Below are positions 35,106 through 43,122 of a DNA stretch of 64,000 nt, in pieces. The position numbers were made by a program, and so were the translations under genes. The notes beneath the pieces were generated by a model. That model was not told where the DNA came from and made no database searches. It worked only from the letters and a program-made list of their open reading frames with translations. The DNA lies in NCBI GenBank assembly GCA_021199355.1, contig JAJQIF010000010.1:1-64000 (forward strand), read 5' to 3'. The stretch's first letter is position 1. The number at the start of each line of letters is the position of its first letter. Source of the DNA: Oscillospiraceae bacterium. Lineage in GTDB: Bacteria; Bacillota; Clostridia; Oscillospirales; Ruminococcaceae.

Positions 35106-35870
35106 TTGAGTATCTTTAAGAAAAGAAAAACGGCAATAGCATTTGTGGACTATGAATATTGGTTTTATACCTATCAGAATTTTTACAGCATTGACACCGA
35201 CCCGCTTTCATGGCGGAAGGAGCTTGAGCGCGACTATGACCTCAAGGACGTCATGGTATTCGGCGATTTTTCGGAGCCGAATATAAGCTCGGAGCTCCCG
35301 AGGCTCAGAACCATTACCAACACAATAGTTGAGACCGGCAACACCGATTCTCACCGCAAAAAGGACATGACCGACTTTATCATGCTCGACTATATTTACC
35401 AGACGGTAAACCACCGCAAAAACGTCGACGCAATCATTATTTTCACCGGTGACGGACATTTTCAGTCGGTTGTGAAATACATAAGCCAGACTCTGAAAAA
35501 GACGGCGGTCGTATACGGTATCAAGGGTTCATTCTCGCGTCAGCTGCAGCTTGCGGCGACAAAGGTCGTCACTCTCCCCGCTGAGGACGTGCTTCAGAAG
35601 AGCTACAGCATGATGATTATTTCTAATTTCGCCCGCATTGCCAACAAGCCGAATGTCGTCCCCACATTCAGAACCGTCATCTCAGCGGTTTCGCAGAAAA
35701 ACGGCGTCCCCGAGGAAAGCATCAGAGACGCGCTTCAGAAGCTCATGGAAGACGGCTACGTCTGCCAGATAACCCAGCCGATGAAGTCAAGACAAGGCAT
35801 GAGAAATGTCAAGGTTGTCGTGCCGGTGTGGGATAAGCTCATTAGAGATGGGTATTGGACAGCTAGCTGA
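35106..35870 (+). CDS. NYN domain (PIN-like nuclease fold) protein
   Basis: 254 residues. The N-terminal NYN domain carries the acidic set TAIAFVDYEYW (Asp 14), DMTDFIMLDYIYQ and IIIFTGDGHFQSVV, as in predicted RNA-cleaving LabA/NYN proteins. The C-terminal 75 residues look like a winged-helix domain (SQKNGVPEESIRDALQKLMEDGYV). The start is TTG at 35106 with the strong site AAAGGAGG upstream. The stop codon lies inside the tandem-hairpin element. The RNA target is unknown. Confidence 0.82.
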   Translation: MSIFKKRKTAIAFVDYEYWFYTYQNFYSIDTDPLSWRKELERDYDLKDVMVFGDFSEPNISSELPRLRTITNTIVETGNTDSHRKKDMTDFIMLDYIYQTVNHRKNVDAIIIFTGDGHFQSVVKYISQTLKKTAVVYGIKGSFSRQLQLAATKVVTLPAEDVLQKSYSMMIISNFARIANKPNVVPTFRTVISAVSQKNGVPEESIRDALQKLMEDGYVCQITQPMKSRQGMRNVKVVVPVWDKLIRDGYWTAS

Positions 35871-35905
35871 CGCTAGCTGCGGAAGTTCGCCATTGGCGAA
35901 CTTCC
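35860..35905. repeat. Tandem-hairpin element (copy C) overlapping the NYN gene stop
   Basis: CAGCTAGC-TGAC-GCTAGCTG, then arms GGAAGTTCGCC and GGCGAACTTCC around an ATT loop (11-3-11, perfect). The NYN stop codon TGA is in the first loop. Confidence 0.75.
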
Positions 35906-35941
35906 AGATCAGCTATTTGCACGAGAATTTGGAGGATCAGA

Positions 35942-36217
35942 ATGAAGCAATGTATGGATTCCGAAAACCTGCACCGCAGACTGAAAAAAATCATCGGACA
36001 GGTCGAGGCTATTGACAGGATGATTGACGAAGATATCCCCTGCGAGGACATCTTAGCCCAGATTAACGCCGCAAAGTCAGCACTTCACGGTTGCGGCAAG
36101 GTCGTCCTCGAAGGTCACATCAACCACTGCGTTCGTGACGGCATAGAGCACGGCGACGCCGACAAGACTATCGCGGATTTTACGAAGGCTGTCGAAAGAT
36201 TTGCGAATATGGGATAA
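35942..36217 (+). CDS. csoR: CsoR/FrmR-family metal-sensing repressor
   Basis: 91 residues of the DUF156 family. Cys 34, His 59 and Cys 63 have the exact spacing of the copper-sensing C-H-C triad of CsoR. The start HRRLKKIIGQVEAIDRMI is the family helix. It should repress the downstream metal ATPase until Cu(I) binds. GGAGG lies upstream of the ATG. A terminator follows, and CsoR-type operators lie directly beyond it, in front of the ATPase gene. Confidence 0.93.
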   Translation: MKQCMDSENLHRRLKKIIGQVEAIDRMIDEDIPCEDILAQINAAKSALHGCGKVVLEGHINHCVRDGIEHGDADKTIADFTKAVERFANMG

Positions 36218-36229
36218 ACCCGAAATATC

Positions 36230-36257
36230 ACCGCCCAACTTCGGGCGGTTTTATTTT
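36230..36257 (+). terminator. Terminator of csoR
   Basis: ACCGCCC and GGGCGGT arms (7 bp) with a 7 nt loop, then TTTATTTT. Confidence 0.85.
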
Positions 36258-36263
36258 GCCTCT

Positions 36264-36318
36264 TGACAACCTATACCCCTATGAGTATAATATAAGCTAT
36301 AGATACCCGTATGGGTAT
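36264..36318 (+). promoter_or_regulatory. Promoter and two CsoR-type operators of the metal ATPase gene
   Basis: TTGACA-17-TATAAT is at 36264-36292. The spacer and -10 box overlap TATACCCCTATGAGTATA (36273-36290). A second, perfect palindrome ATACCCGTATGGGTAT is at 36303-36318, near the transcript start. Both match the GC-rich-centre operators of the CsoR family, so repression by the adjacent csoR product is likely. Confidence 0.85.
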
Positions 36319-36341
36319 AGTTTTGAGCAAAGAGGTGCTTT

Positions 36342-38216
36342 ATGATTAAAAATGCTATGAAGAAGCTTGAATCGGTGCTCGCTATCGGCGGAACAAAGAA
36401 GGATATCGCACTGTTGGCGGTTTCGGGAGTGTCGCTTATACTGAGTCTCATCGGGCTTCCCCTGCCGTTTGAGATTGCTTGGGTGGCGATAATCCTTTGC
36501 GGGATTCCGATAATCCTTGAGGCGATAATCGGCTTGGTAACCGAGTTCGACATCAAGGCGGATGTTCTCGTGTCGCTTGCTCTTGTCGCTTCCGTTCTCA
36601 TCGGGGAGACCTTTGCGGCGGGAGAGGTCGCATTTATCATGCAGTTGGGCGGGCTTCTTGAGGAGCTCACCGTTGCAAAGGCAAGAGCCGGAATTGAGCG
36701 ACTCGTCAGGCTCACTCCGCAGACGGCAAGGGTTATTTCGGGCGATTCCGAGCGGATAATTCCCGCCGAAGAGGTTTCAGTCGATGATATTCTGAGAGTA
36801 CTGCCCGGAGAAACTGTCCCTGTCGACGGAGTCATCATCTCGGGGCAAACCTCGATAAATCAGGCTGTTATGACCGGCGAATCGCTTCCCGTAGACAAGA
36901 CAGTGGGCGACGAAGTCTCAAGCGGAACTGTGAACCAGTTCGGAGCATTCGACATGAGAGCCACAAAAGTCGGCTCGGACAGCTCGATTCAACGGCTTAT
37001 ACGACTTGTGCAGTCAGCCGACGCCGGAAAGGCGAAGATTGTCGGGCTTGCCGACAGGTGGGCGACATGGATTGTCGTTATAGCACTCGTGAGTGCGGCT
37101 CTGACCTGGGCGATAAGCGGAGAGATTCTGAGAGCGGTTACAATACTTGTCGTCTTCTGCCCATGCGCTCTCGTTTTGGCGACACCAACGGCAATTATGG
37201 CGGCAATCGGCAACGCCACCAAGCACGGGTTTCTTGTCAAAGAAGGAGATGCCCTTGAACGGCTCGCCGATGTCACCGTTGCTACTTTTGACAAAACGGG
37301 AACACTGACCTACGGCACACCGACCGTTTCGGCTTCGGAAAGCCTTCGGGAAGGCTACTCTGACGAAGATATTCTCAGGTTCTGCGCCTCTGCGGAGCAG
37401 ATGTCCGAGCATCCCTTGGGAAAAGCGATTGTGAACTCATACGCTGGCGAGCTTCCCGCTTGCAAAGAATTTTCAATGCTTCCGGGGCGGGGCGTTCAAG
37501 CCAAAGTGAACGGGCAGAGAATTCTTGCCGGTAACAAGGAAATGCTCACCGAGGCAAATATAAATCTTAACGAAGCCGCAAACGCCGAAGCCGAAAAATA
37601 TCTCAAAGCCGGTTGCACGGTCATTTATGTTGCAAGCGAGAGCGAAATCCTCGGGCTTATAGCCCTTTCGGACACGGTTCGGGAAGAAAGCAAGAGCATG
37701 CTTGACAGTCTCAAGACCTTGGGCGTGGAGCCGGTTCTCCTTACGGGCGACAACAAAAATACCGCCGAAGCGGTATCTCATAGTCTTGGGATAGACAAAG
37801 TATACTCCGAATGTCTGCCGGAGGACAAGCTCAGGATAATCGGTGAGCTTCAATCCGGCGGCGACAAGGTTCTCATGCTCGGCGACGGCGTGAACGACGC
37901 ACCGTCACTCAAAAAAGCCGATGTCGGGATTGCGATGGGAGGCATAGGGAGCGACATTGCCGTCGATGCCGCCGACATAGCTCTCATTGGAGATGATTTA
38001 AGCGAACTTCCTCATTTCATCGCATTATCGAAACGCATGATGAAAACAATCAAACTGAATCTCACATTTTCGATGACTTTGAATGTCGTTGCGATAATCT
38101 TAGCCATCATCGGTACCCTTAACCCCGTCATCGGCGCGCTTGTCCATAATGCCGGGTCGGTGCTGGTTATTGTTAATTCTGCTCTTTTACTCGGTTTTTC
38201 TCCTCGAGCTTCGTAA
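36342..38216 (+). CDS. Heavy-metal P1B-type ATPase
   Basis: 624 residues. The membrane metal site is CPCALVLATPTA, the phosphorylation motif is FDKTGTLT, the nucleotide-domain motif is SEHPLGKA, and the hinge motif is MLGDGVNDAPSL. There is no N-terminal metal-binding HMA domain. The last helix has VHNAGSVLVIVNSA in place of the Met-Ser-Ser pattern of Cu(I) pumps or the D-x-G pattern of Zn/Cd pumps, so the metal is uncertain although control by CsoR points to copper. Its 3' end overlaps rpiB by 44 bp on the opposite strand. Confidence 0.9.
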   Translation: MIKNAMKKLESVLAIGGTKKDIALLAVSGVSLILSLIGLPLPFEIAWVAIILCGIPIILEAIIGLVTEFDIKADVLVSLALVASVLIGETFAAGEVAFIMQLGGLLEELTVAKARAGIERLVRLTPQTARVISGDSERIIPAEEVSVDDILRVLPGETVPVDGVIISGQTSINQAVMTGESLPVDKTVGDEVSSGTVNQFGAFDMRATKVGSDSSIQRLIRLVQSADAGKAKIVGLADRWATWIVVIALVSAALTWAISGEILRAVTILVVFCPCALVLATPTAIMAAIGNATKHGFLVKEGDALERLADVTVATFDKTGTLTYGTPTVSASESLREGYSDEDILRFCASAEQMSEHPLGKAIVNSYAGELPACKEFSMLPGRGVQAKVNGQRILAGNKEMLTEANINLNEAANAEAEKYLKAGCTVIYVASESEILGLIALSDTVREESKSMLDSLKTLGVEPVLLTGDNKNTAEAVSHSLGIDKVYSECLPEDKLRIIGELQSGGDKVLMLGDGVNDAPSLKKADVGIAMGGIGSDIAVDAADIALIGDDLSELPHFIALSKRMMKTIKLNLTFSMTLNVVAIILAIIGTLNPVIGALVHNAGSVLVIVNSALLLGFSPRAS

Positions 38217-38634
38217 TCAGATCCACTCTTCTCTGATGCCGTCCACCTTCGAACTCGGTGGTCAGGAACAGGTCGACTAGCTCGTTGGCAAGACCGGGTC
38301 CTACTACCCTGCCGCCGAGGCAGAGGGCGTTGGCGTCGTTATGAAGGCGTGTGTATTTCGCCGAGAAAGCGTCCGAGCAAGCGCAAGCACGGATGCCGTT
38401 AATCTTGTTCGCCGCTATCGAGATGCCGATGCCGGTGCCGCAGATTAGGATTGCTCTGTCGACGGTGCCGTTTACGACCTCCTTGCAGACCATTTCCGCC
38501 GCATCGGGATAATCAATCTTCTCCCCAGGCGCGACGCCATAGTCGATGTAATCAACGCCGATTTCATCAAGGTGCTTCACAATCTCCATCTTGAGCTCCG
38601 CACCCGCATGGTCATTTCCGATTCCTATCTTCAT
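38173..38634 (-). CDS. rpiB: Ribose 5-phosphate isomerase B
   Basis: Interconverts ribose 5-phosphate and ribulose 5-phosphate. The start MKIGIGNDHAG, the active-site phrase ILICGTGIGISIAANK (Cys) and CLGGRVVGPGLA match the RpiB/LacAB family. 153 residues. ATG 38634 begins at the family N-terminus. It follows tsaB by 5 bp on the same strand. Its last 44 bp are antisense to the end of the metal ATPase gene. Confidence 0.95.
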   Translation of the reverse strand: MKIGIGNDHAGAELKMEIVKHLDEIGVDYIDYGVAPGEKIDYPDAAEMVCKEVVNGTVDRAILICGTGIGISIAANKINGIRACACSDAFSAKYTRLHNDANALCLGGRVVGPGLANELVDLFLTTEFEGGRHQRRVDLITKLEEKNRVKEQN

Positions 38635-38639
38635 AATAA

Positions 38640-39332
38640 TCACCTTTCTTGTAAGTCTTTTTCTGCTTTTGTAATCTGCAAATATCTTACCCGTAAATCC
38701 TCCGCACTCCCCGCTTCGTCCAAGTGGGATAAAGCCGCAGAAATTACGCCGGTTGCCTGTTGGAGGCGGTTCTGGACGGGGGCGAGGCGGATTCTTTGGT
38801 CATCCGCAAAGAGCTTCGCTTTTATGTCCTCGGCACAGTCGCCGGTTAGGATGATGTCGCCCGGGGTCTTGTCCGCAAGAGCTTTCACAGCTTCGTAATC
38901 TGTGACGTCGTCCGGCTTGACGGTTGTCAGCCTTTCGCCGTCGGAGGAGTATGCTCCGAAATAGACCACCTCGGGACGGGCTTTCATCAGCGAGAAGATT
39001 GTGCCCTTCGCCGCCTCGGAATTTGCCGCAAGGGCTTCGAGGGTCGAAATTCCGACGCATCTGCCGCCGGTGGCGCAAAGCCCTTTCACGAGCGCAACGC
39101 CGATTCGGAGTCCCGTATACGACCCGGGACCGTTCGAGACGGCTATTAAGTCCATATCCGAAATTTCAAGCTCCGTATCGGACAGAAGTCGCTCGATGAA
39201 CGGCAGGATTACCTGAGAATGAGTGAGCTTTGTATAAACGGTCGTCTGTCCGAGGACGATTCCGTCGCGATAGACGGCGCAGGAGGCTGTTTTGCCGGAG
39301 GTATCAATGCCCAATATTGTCAAATCTGTCAT
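38640..39332 (-). CDS. tsaB: tRNA t6A biosynthesis protein TsaB
   Basis: 230 residues of the ASKHA fold. The start ILGIDTSGKTASCAVY and the phrase AVSNGPGSYTGLRIGVALVKGL are diagnostic. TsaB supports TsaD in adding threonylcarbamoyl to A37 of ANN-decoding tRNAs. It overlaps tsaE by 29 bp. tsaD is not in the window. Confidence 0.95.
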   Translation of the reverse strand: MTDLTILGIDTSGKTASCAVYRDGIVLGQTTVYTKLTHSQVILPFIERLLSDTELEISDMDLIAVSNGPGSYTGLRIGVALVKGLCATGGRCVGISTLEALAANSEAAKGTIFSLMKARPEVVYFGAYSSDGERLTTVKPDDVTDYEAVKALADKTPGDIILTGDCAEDIKAKLFADDQRIRLAPVQNRLQQATGVISAALSHLDEAGSAEDLRVRYLQITKAEKDLQER

Positions 39333-39753
39333 CTCCGATTATTGTTATCTTTCGGGAACTCTCCCCCGTCACTTCGAAATCAATGATAGTCGTGTTCTCG
39401 GGGAGTTCAGAGGCTATATTCTCGCTCCATTCTATTGCCAGAACGGCATCGCTCTCGAGATAGTCATAGAAGCCGATGGATTCGAGCTCGTCCGAATCCG
39501 CAATCCTGTACATGTCGAAGTGGTAAAGAGGCGTCTTTTTGGGCTCGGAATACTCGTTGACGATGGCGAACGTCGGACTGCTCACGTCGTCCCGAAGCCC
39601 CAAGCCGACCGCCAAGCCGTGGGTAAAGGTCGTTTTCCCGGCGCCGAGCCCTCCGCGAAAGGCGACAACATCGCCGCCGTGAAGGAGACTGCCCACAGCC
39701 GAGCCGAGAGACACAGTCTCGTCAGCCGAATTTGTTTCAAAAATCTTTGTCAT
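39304..39753 (-). CDS. tsaE: tRNA t6A biosynthesis ATPase TsaE
   Basis: 149 residues. Walker A is GGLGAGKTTFTHGLA, followed by SSPTFAIVNEYSE and HFDMYRIADSDELESIG, all typical of TsaE, the ATPase that resets the TsaB-TsaD complex. It overlaps tsaB and lies directly after the deaminase gene, so dCMP deaminase, tsaE, tsaB and rpiB form one operon. Confidence 0.95.
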   Translation of the reverse strand: MTKIFETNSADETVSLGSAVGSLLHGGDVVAFRGGLGAGKTTFTHGLAVGLGLRDDVSSPTFAIVNEYSEPKKTPLYHFDMYRIADSDELESIGFYDYLESDAVLAIEWSENIASELPENTTIIDFEVTGESSRKITIIGDDRFDNIGH

Positions 39754-40239
39754 TCAGTATCCGAACTTTCCTTCTATTGAGTTGTCGTTCATTATCCAGT
39801 CGAAAACGTCGATTACGCGATAATTCTCGTCGTCATCGCGGATTATGACCCGCTCGATTCCGGCGTTGATTACGACACGCTTGCACATCGAGCAACACGA
39901 CGAATTCCTTATGTATTCGCCGGTGGAGACTTCCCTTCCGCAGAGATAGAGCGACGCGCCAATCATGCTTTCCCTCGGGGCGTTGATGATGGCGTTCATC
40001 TCGGCGTGGACGGAGCGGCAAAGCTCGTATCTTTCGCCTCTCGGGATGTTGAGCTGTGTGCGGACGCAGTAGCCGAGATCCGAACAGTTCTTTCTGCCCC
40101 TCGGTGCTCCGACATAGCCGGTCGAAATAATCTGGTCGTTTTTGACGATTACCGCACCGTATCTCCTCCTCAGGCAGGTTCCCCTTTCGGAAACCGCATC
40201 GGCGATGTCGAGGTAATAATTAATCTTGTCTCTACGCAT
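39754..40239 (-). CDS. dCMP/cytidine deaminase family protein (ComEB-like)
   Basis: 161 residues. The zinc site is HAEMNAIINA (His, Glu) with SSCCSMCKR (two Cys). An upstream Cys/His segment, GRKNCSDLGYCVR, is as in deoxycytidylate deaminases. The likely reaction is dCMP to dUMP for thymidylate synthesis. ATG 40239 follows AGAGGAG; a longer frame to 40356 adds non-family residues from the repeat region. First gene of the operon. Confidence 0.9.
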   Translation of the reverse strand: MRRDKINYYLDIADAVSERGTCLRRRYGAVIVKNDQIISTGYVGAPRGRKNCSDLGYCVRTQLNIPRGERYELCRSVHAEMNAIINAPRESMIGASLYLCGREVSTGEYIRNSSCCSMCKRVVINAGIERVIIRDDDENYRVIDVFDWIMNDNSIEGKFGY

Positions 40240-40272
40240 GGTATCGCTCCTCTCCGGGTAATTCTTTATTAT

Positions 40273-40301
40273 AGTGTAGCACATTTCGGGGAGATATGCA
40301 A
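40273..40301 (-). promoter_or_regulatory. Promoter of the deaminase-tsaE-tsaB-rpiB operon
   Basis: TTGCAT and TACACT with a 17 bp spacer on the minus strand. Confidence 0.65.
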
Positions 40302-40310
40302 GAGGTAATC

Positions 40311-40373
40311 GCGCTTCGCGCGCCCTCTCAGTCGCCTTCGGCGACAGCTCCCCCAAAAAGGGGGAGCCTTAGA
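40311..40373. repeat. Palindrome-rich dispersed repeat (CTCTCAGTCGCC family)
   Basis: CTCTCAGTCGCCTTCGGCGAC, a hairpin with a TTC loop, is followed by a CTCCCCC/GGGGGAG hairpin. It shares its order of parts with the repeat at 46998-47062 (there inverted), where GCTCCCC/GGGGAGC, GGCGCC and GACTGAGGGG occur. Confidence 0.65.
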
Positions 40374-40428
40374 AGAGCTCTTTTGTGTGAAATCAATATG
40401 AAATAAGCACGAAAAGTAAAATTTTCTC

Positions 40429-40457
40429 TTGAAAATTGAGCAGATAGAGGGTATAAT
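40429..40457 (+). promoter_or_regulatory. Promoter of rsmE
   Basis: TTGAAA and TATAAT with a 17 bp spacer, about 40 bp upstream of rsmE. Confidence 0.78.
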
Positions 40458-40497
40458 TTATTCGTAAGAAAAGCGATTTTATCGGAAAGGGAAAATA

Positions 40498-41217
40498 ATG
40501 CCGAGATTTTTTGCTTCTCAACCGCCGCAGGGCGGTATCATAACCATCGACGGGGCTGATGCTCAGCACATCGGGAAGTCGCTTCGGATGGCTGTCGGGG
40601 ACGAACTCACCGTCTGCCGCGACGGGGTCGATTATCAGTGCGAGATTATCGGGATAACCCGTGAGGACGTGACTCTGAAGGTCATCGGCGAATGCCCGTC
40701 AAGCGAGCCGAATATCGAGCTGACGCTCTTTATGGCAATGCCGAAGCTTGACAAGCTTGAGCTCATCGTTCAAAAATCGGTTGAACTGGGAACAGTCCGG
40801 ATTTGTCCGGTGCTGACTAAAAGATGCGTTTCCCGCCCCGACAACGAGCGATTCAAGTCGAAGCGTGAACGCCTGCAGAAGATAGCTCTCGAGGCGGCGA
40901 AGCAGTCGGGACGAGGGATTATCCCCGAGGTTTCGGACATAATGAGCTTTGACGAGTGCCTGAAAGAGATGGCGGCGATGGACTTGGGAATAGTCTGCTA
41001 CGAAAAAGGCGGGGTCAGTCTCAAGGACATAGATATCCCCGAAAGGTCGAAAATCGGGCTGTTTATCGGCTCGGAAGGCGGATTTGAACCGTCGGAGATT
41101 GAAAGGCTCGAGGAAAGCGGAGTAAAAAAAGTCTGGCTCGGAGACAGGATTCTAAGATGCGAGACCGCACCGATTGCGGCGACCGCCATTATCATGTTTT
41201 TGACCGGTAATATGTAA
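40498..41217 (+). CDS. rsmE: 16S rRNA m3U1498 methyltransferase RsmE
   Basis: 239 residues of the SPOUT family. The start PRFFASQPPQGGIITIDGADAQHIGKSLRM forms the PUA-like domain. The SAM-binding knot is formed by IGLFIGSEGGFEPSEIE and LGDRILRCETAPIAA. GGAAAGGG precedes the ATG. Monocistronic, with its own promoter. Confidence 0.95.
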   Translation: MPRFFASQPPQGGIITIDGADAQHIGKSLRMAVGDELTVCRDGVDYQCEIIGITREDVTLKVIGECPSSEPNIELTLFMAMPKLDKLELIVQKSVELGTVRICPVLTKRCVSRPDNERFKSKRERLQKIALEAAKQSGRGIIPEVSDIMSFDECLKEMAAMDLGIVCYEKGGVSLKDIDIPERSKIGLFIGSEGGFEPSEIERLEESGVKKVWLGDRILRCETAPIAATAIIMFLTGNM

Positions 41218-41224
41218 ATGGGTA

Positions 41225-41253
41225 TTGCATTTTTCTCAAATGTGTGCTATATT
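41225..41253 (+). promoter_or_regulatory. Promoter of the Asp/Cys-rich protein gene
   Basis: TTGCAT and TATATT with a 17 bp spacer, directly after the rsmE stop codon. Confidence 0.65.
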
Positions 41254-41286
41254 AAACTTAAGAAAAACTGAAGGAGATGTTTTCAG

Positions 41287-41904
41287 ATGGGTAATGTATT
41301 TAAAATAGCTATTGGAATAGGTGCGGCTGCTGCCGCTGCTGCTCTCGGCTTCGCCCTTGCAAAGAAGGTTCGCGATGACGAGGAAATCGACGACACCGAG
41401 GATTTCGAGGGTCTTGACGACGTAGATACCTGCGATTGTGAGGACTGCGAGGCTTGGGACGGCGAAGAGTGCACATGCGACCACGAGTGCGAATGCGACG
41501 AATGTGACGATGACGATGATGACGAATGCGAGTGCGATTGCGACGACGATGAGTGTGATTGCGACTGCTGTGACGAAGGTCACGGTCAGGACATCTCCGA
41601 GGCTGTCAACAGCATCGTTGACGGCGTCATGAGCGGAATTGTCATTGCCGCCGACAAGGCAAGCGAGTGGGCTTCCGTCATTGCCGACAAGGTCGCCGAG
41701 AAGCTCGAGGAGCGTCACGAGATGGAGTACACCATCGAGTGGGACGACGATGACGAGGATGAGGACGAAGACGAGGACGACAAGCCCGACGTTCCCGAAT
41801 CTGTGGACGAAACCCTTAAAGCCGCCGCAGAGGTTGCCGAGGACATTCAGGAAGCCGTCGAGGACATCAATGTTCATGACGACGGGACGCATACCGAAGG
41901 TTGA
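41287..41904 (+). CDS. Asp/Cys-rich single-pass membrane protein, possible metal binder
   Basis: 205 residues. A short hydrophobic N-terminus (about residues 4-25, Ala-rich) is followed by an acidic stretch. Residues about 48-101 hold 15 cysteines, mostly as Asp/Glu-Cys steps such as DCEDC, CTCDHECEC and DCDCCDEGHG. A non-polar helical part (about 104-145) and a second very acidic stretch follow. The pattern suggests binding of soft or divalent metals, as in metallothionein-like proteins, but no family was recognised. GAAGGAGA precedes the ATG; own promoter and terminator. Confidence 0.7.
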   Translation: MGNVFKIAIGIGAAAAAAALGFALAKKVRDDEEIDDTEDFEGLDDVDTCDCEDCEAWDGEECTCDHECECDECDDDDDDECECDCDDDECDCDCCDEGHGQDISEAVNSIVDGVMSGIVIAADKASEWASVIADKVAEKLEERHEMEYTIEWDDDDEDEDEDEDDKPDVPESVDETLKAAAEVAEDIQEAVEDINVHDDGTHTEG

Positions 41905-41926
41905 TTTCTCAACTAAATCCAAATAC

Positions 41927-41963
41927 AAATAGGCAGAGCACTTTGTGCCCTGCCTATTTTCGT
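41927..41963. terminator. Bidirectional terminator between convergent genes
   Basis: The outer stem is AAATAGGCAG/CTGCCTATTT and the inner stem GCAC/GTGC with a TTT loop, then T-rich sequence. Confidence 0.85.
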
Positions 41964-41969
41964 TTCACA

Positions 41970-42863
41970 CTACCACAGCAAAAACTCAGCCGAATGTGAA
42001 CCTGATGTAACAACGTAATATAGAGAATCTTCCGACTCTATTACCTCTTCCGGCACGGAAAACAGCAGATATCCCGATACGGTAACAAGAGGATTCAGGC
42101 TCTCATATGTCAAGTCGTCACTCATTCCCGTGATTGTCGCACTGTATTCATATTTACCGTCATAGATAATCTTGGAGTTGGTCGAATAGCCCTGGAAATA
42201 CTCCAGCGATTCCGAATTATTCTTTATCGTCAGACTTATCTTCACATACTTGCATCCTTCATCAGGTGTATATGACAGTATGCCAATGTTTAATTTATCC
42301 AAAACTTCGACATCGGTTATTGTCACTTCCCAATCACCGACCGTTTTCGTTTCAGTGTCAAAGGTTGGTTCTTCCTCGACAACATCATCTTCTGATTCAG
42401 TAGAAGACGTACTGACGCTATTTTCTGAATTGCTCTTGGAAGAAGAATCATCGGAGCTATCGCTATTTACAATGGCTATAATAAAGCCAACAATTATTAA
42501 AATAAGTAGTACTGCTACAAAAGGCGTCAAACAACTGCCACGATTAGATTTCGAACTCTTTTGCACGCTGTTTTCTAATGCACCATCGGTTACTTCAAGA
42601 TTGGACGGGCTTTTCATCTCGACATTTACTCTATAAACGGTATCGGTCTCCATTATGCGTACCTGTGCATGAACTTCTTTTTTGTCATTTACAAAGCTTA
42701 AAGAATGCAAACCGTCTGTTGTCCATGTTTCCACGGTACCACCGTTTTTAAGGTCTCCTACCGGTCGCCCATCAAGATAAACTTTGTGCTTGATGGCACT
42801 GCCGGTAACTTTTGATTTTCTTGATATGACAAGCTGTTTGTAATTGTTCTCGTCCATTTTCAT
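41970..42863 (-). CDS. DUF4352-type membrane-anchored protein
   Basis: 297 residues. An N-terminal cytoplasmic beta domain (about 1-85), one membrane helix (about 115-133, LTPFVAVLLILIIVGFIIAIV-like), a Ser/Asp/Glu linker, then an immunoglobulin-like DUF4352 domain with VGDWEVTITDVEVLD and YVKISLTIKNNSE. DUF4352 proteins are generally exported. GGAGG precedes two possible starts, ATG 42863 and ATG 42857. The role is unknown. Confidence 0.75.
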   Translation of the reverse strand: MKMDENNYKQLVISRKSKVTGSAIKHKVYLDGRPVGDLKNGGTVETWTTDGLHSLSFVNDKKEVHAQVRIMETDTVYRVNVEMKSPSNLEVTDGALENSVQKSSKSNRGSCLTPFVAVLLILIIVGFIIAIVNSDSSDDSSSKSNSENSVSTSSTESEDDVVEEEPTFDTETKTVGDWEVTITDVEVLDKLNIGILSYTPDEGCKYVKISLTIKNNSESLEYFQGYSTNSKIIYDGKYEYSATITGMSDDLTYESLNPLVTVSGYLLFSVPEEVIESEDSLYYVVTSGSHSAEFLLW

Positions 42864-42970
42864 AGTCCTCCGCAGTCAATTTATTTTTATCGGTATTAGT
42901 ACCGACAGTAACCTGAATTATATTTTTTAACAAAAAATCCCCCTCAGAAAACTAAGGAGGAAAAAGAAAA

Positions 42971-43029
42971 CCTCCTGAACACTATTTGTGTCGGAGGTCG
43001 ATACGGGTAACTGCCTGCGGCAGTTACCC
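42971..43029. repeat. Tandem-hairpin intergenic element (copy E)
   Basis: CCTCC...ACAC-TATTT-GTGT...GGAGG, then arms GGGTAACTGCC and GGCAGTTACCC around a TGC loop (11-3-11, perfect). Nothing else was recognised in the interval 42864-43122. Confidence 0.7.
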
Positions 43030-43122
43030 CCCGCTGAATTAACAACAGCCAAACTGACTGTATAATTATATAATTATTGTATCACATAGTTACCGACTTG
43101 TCAACTATACCGCAAGCTCTTT

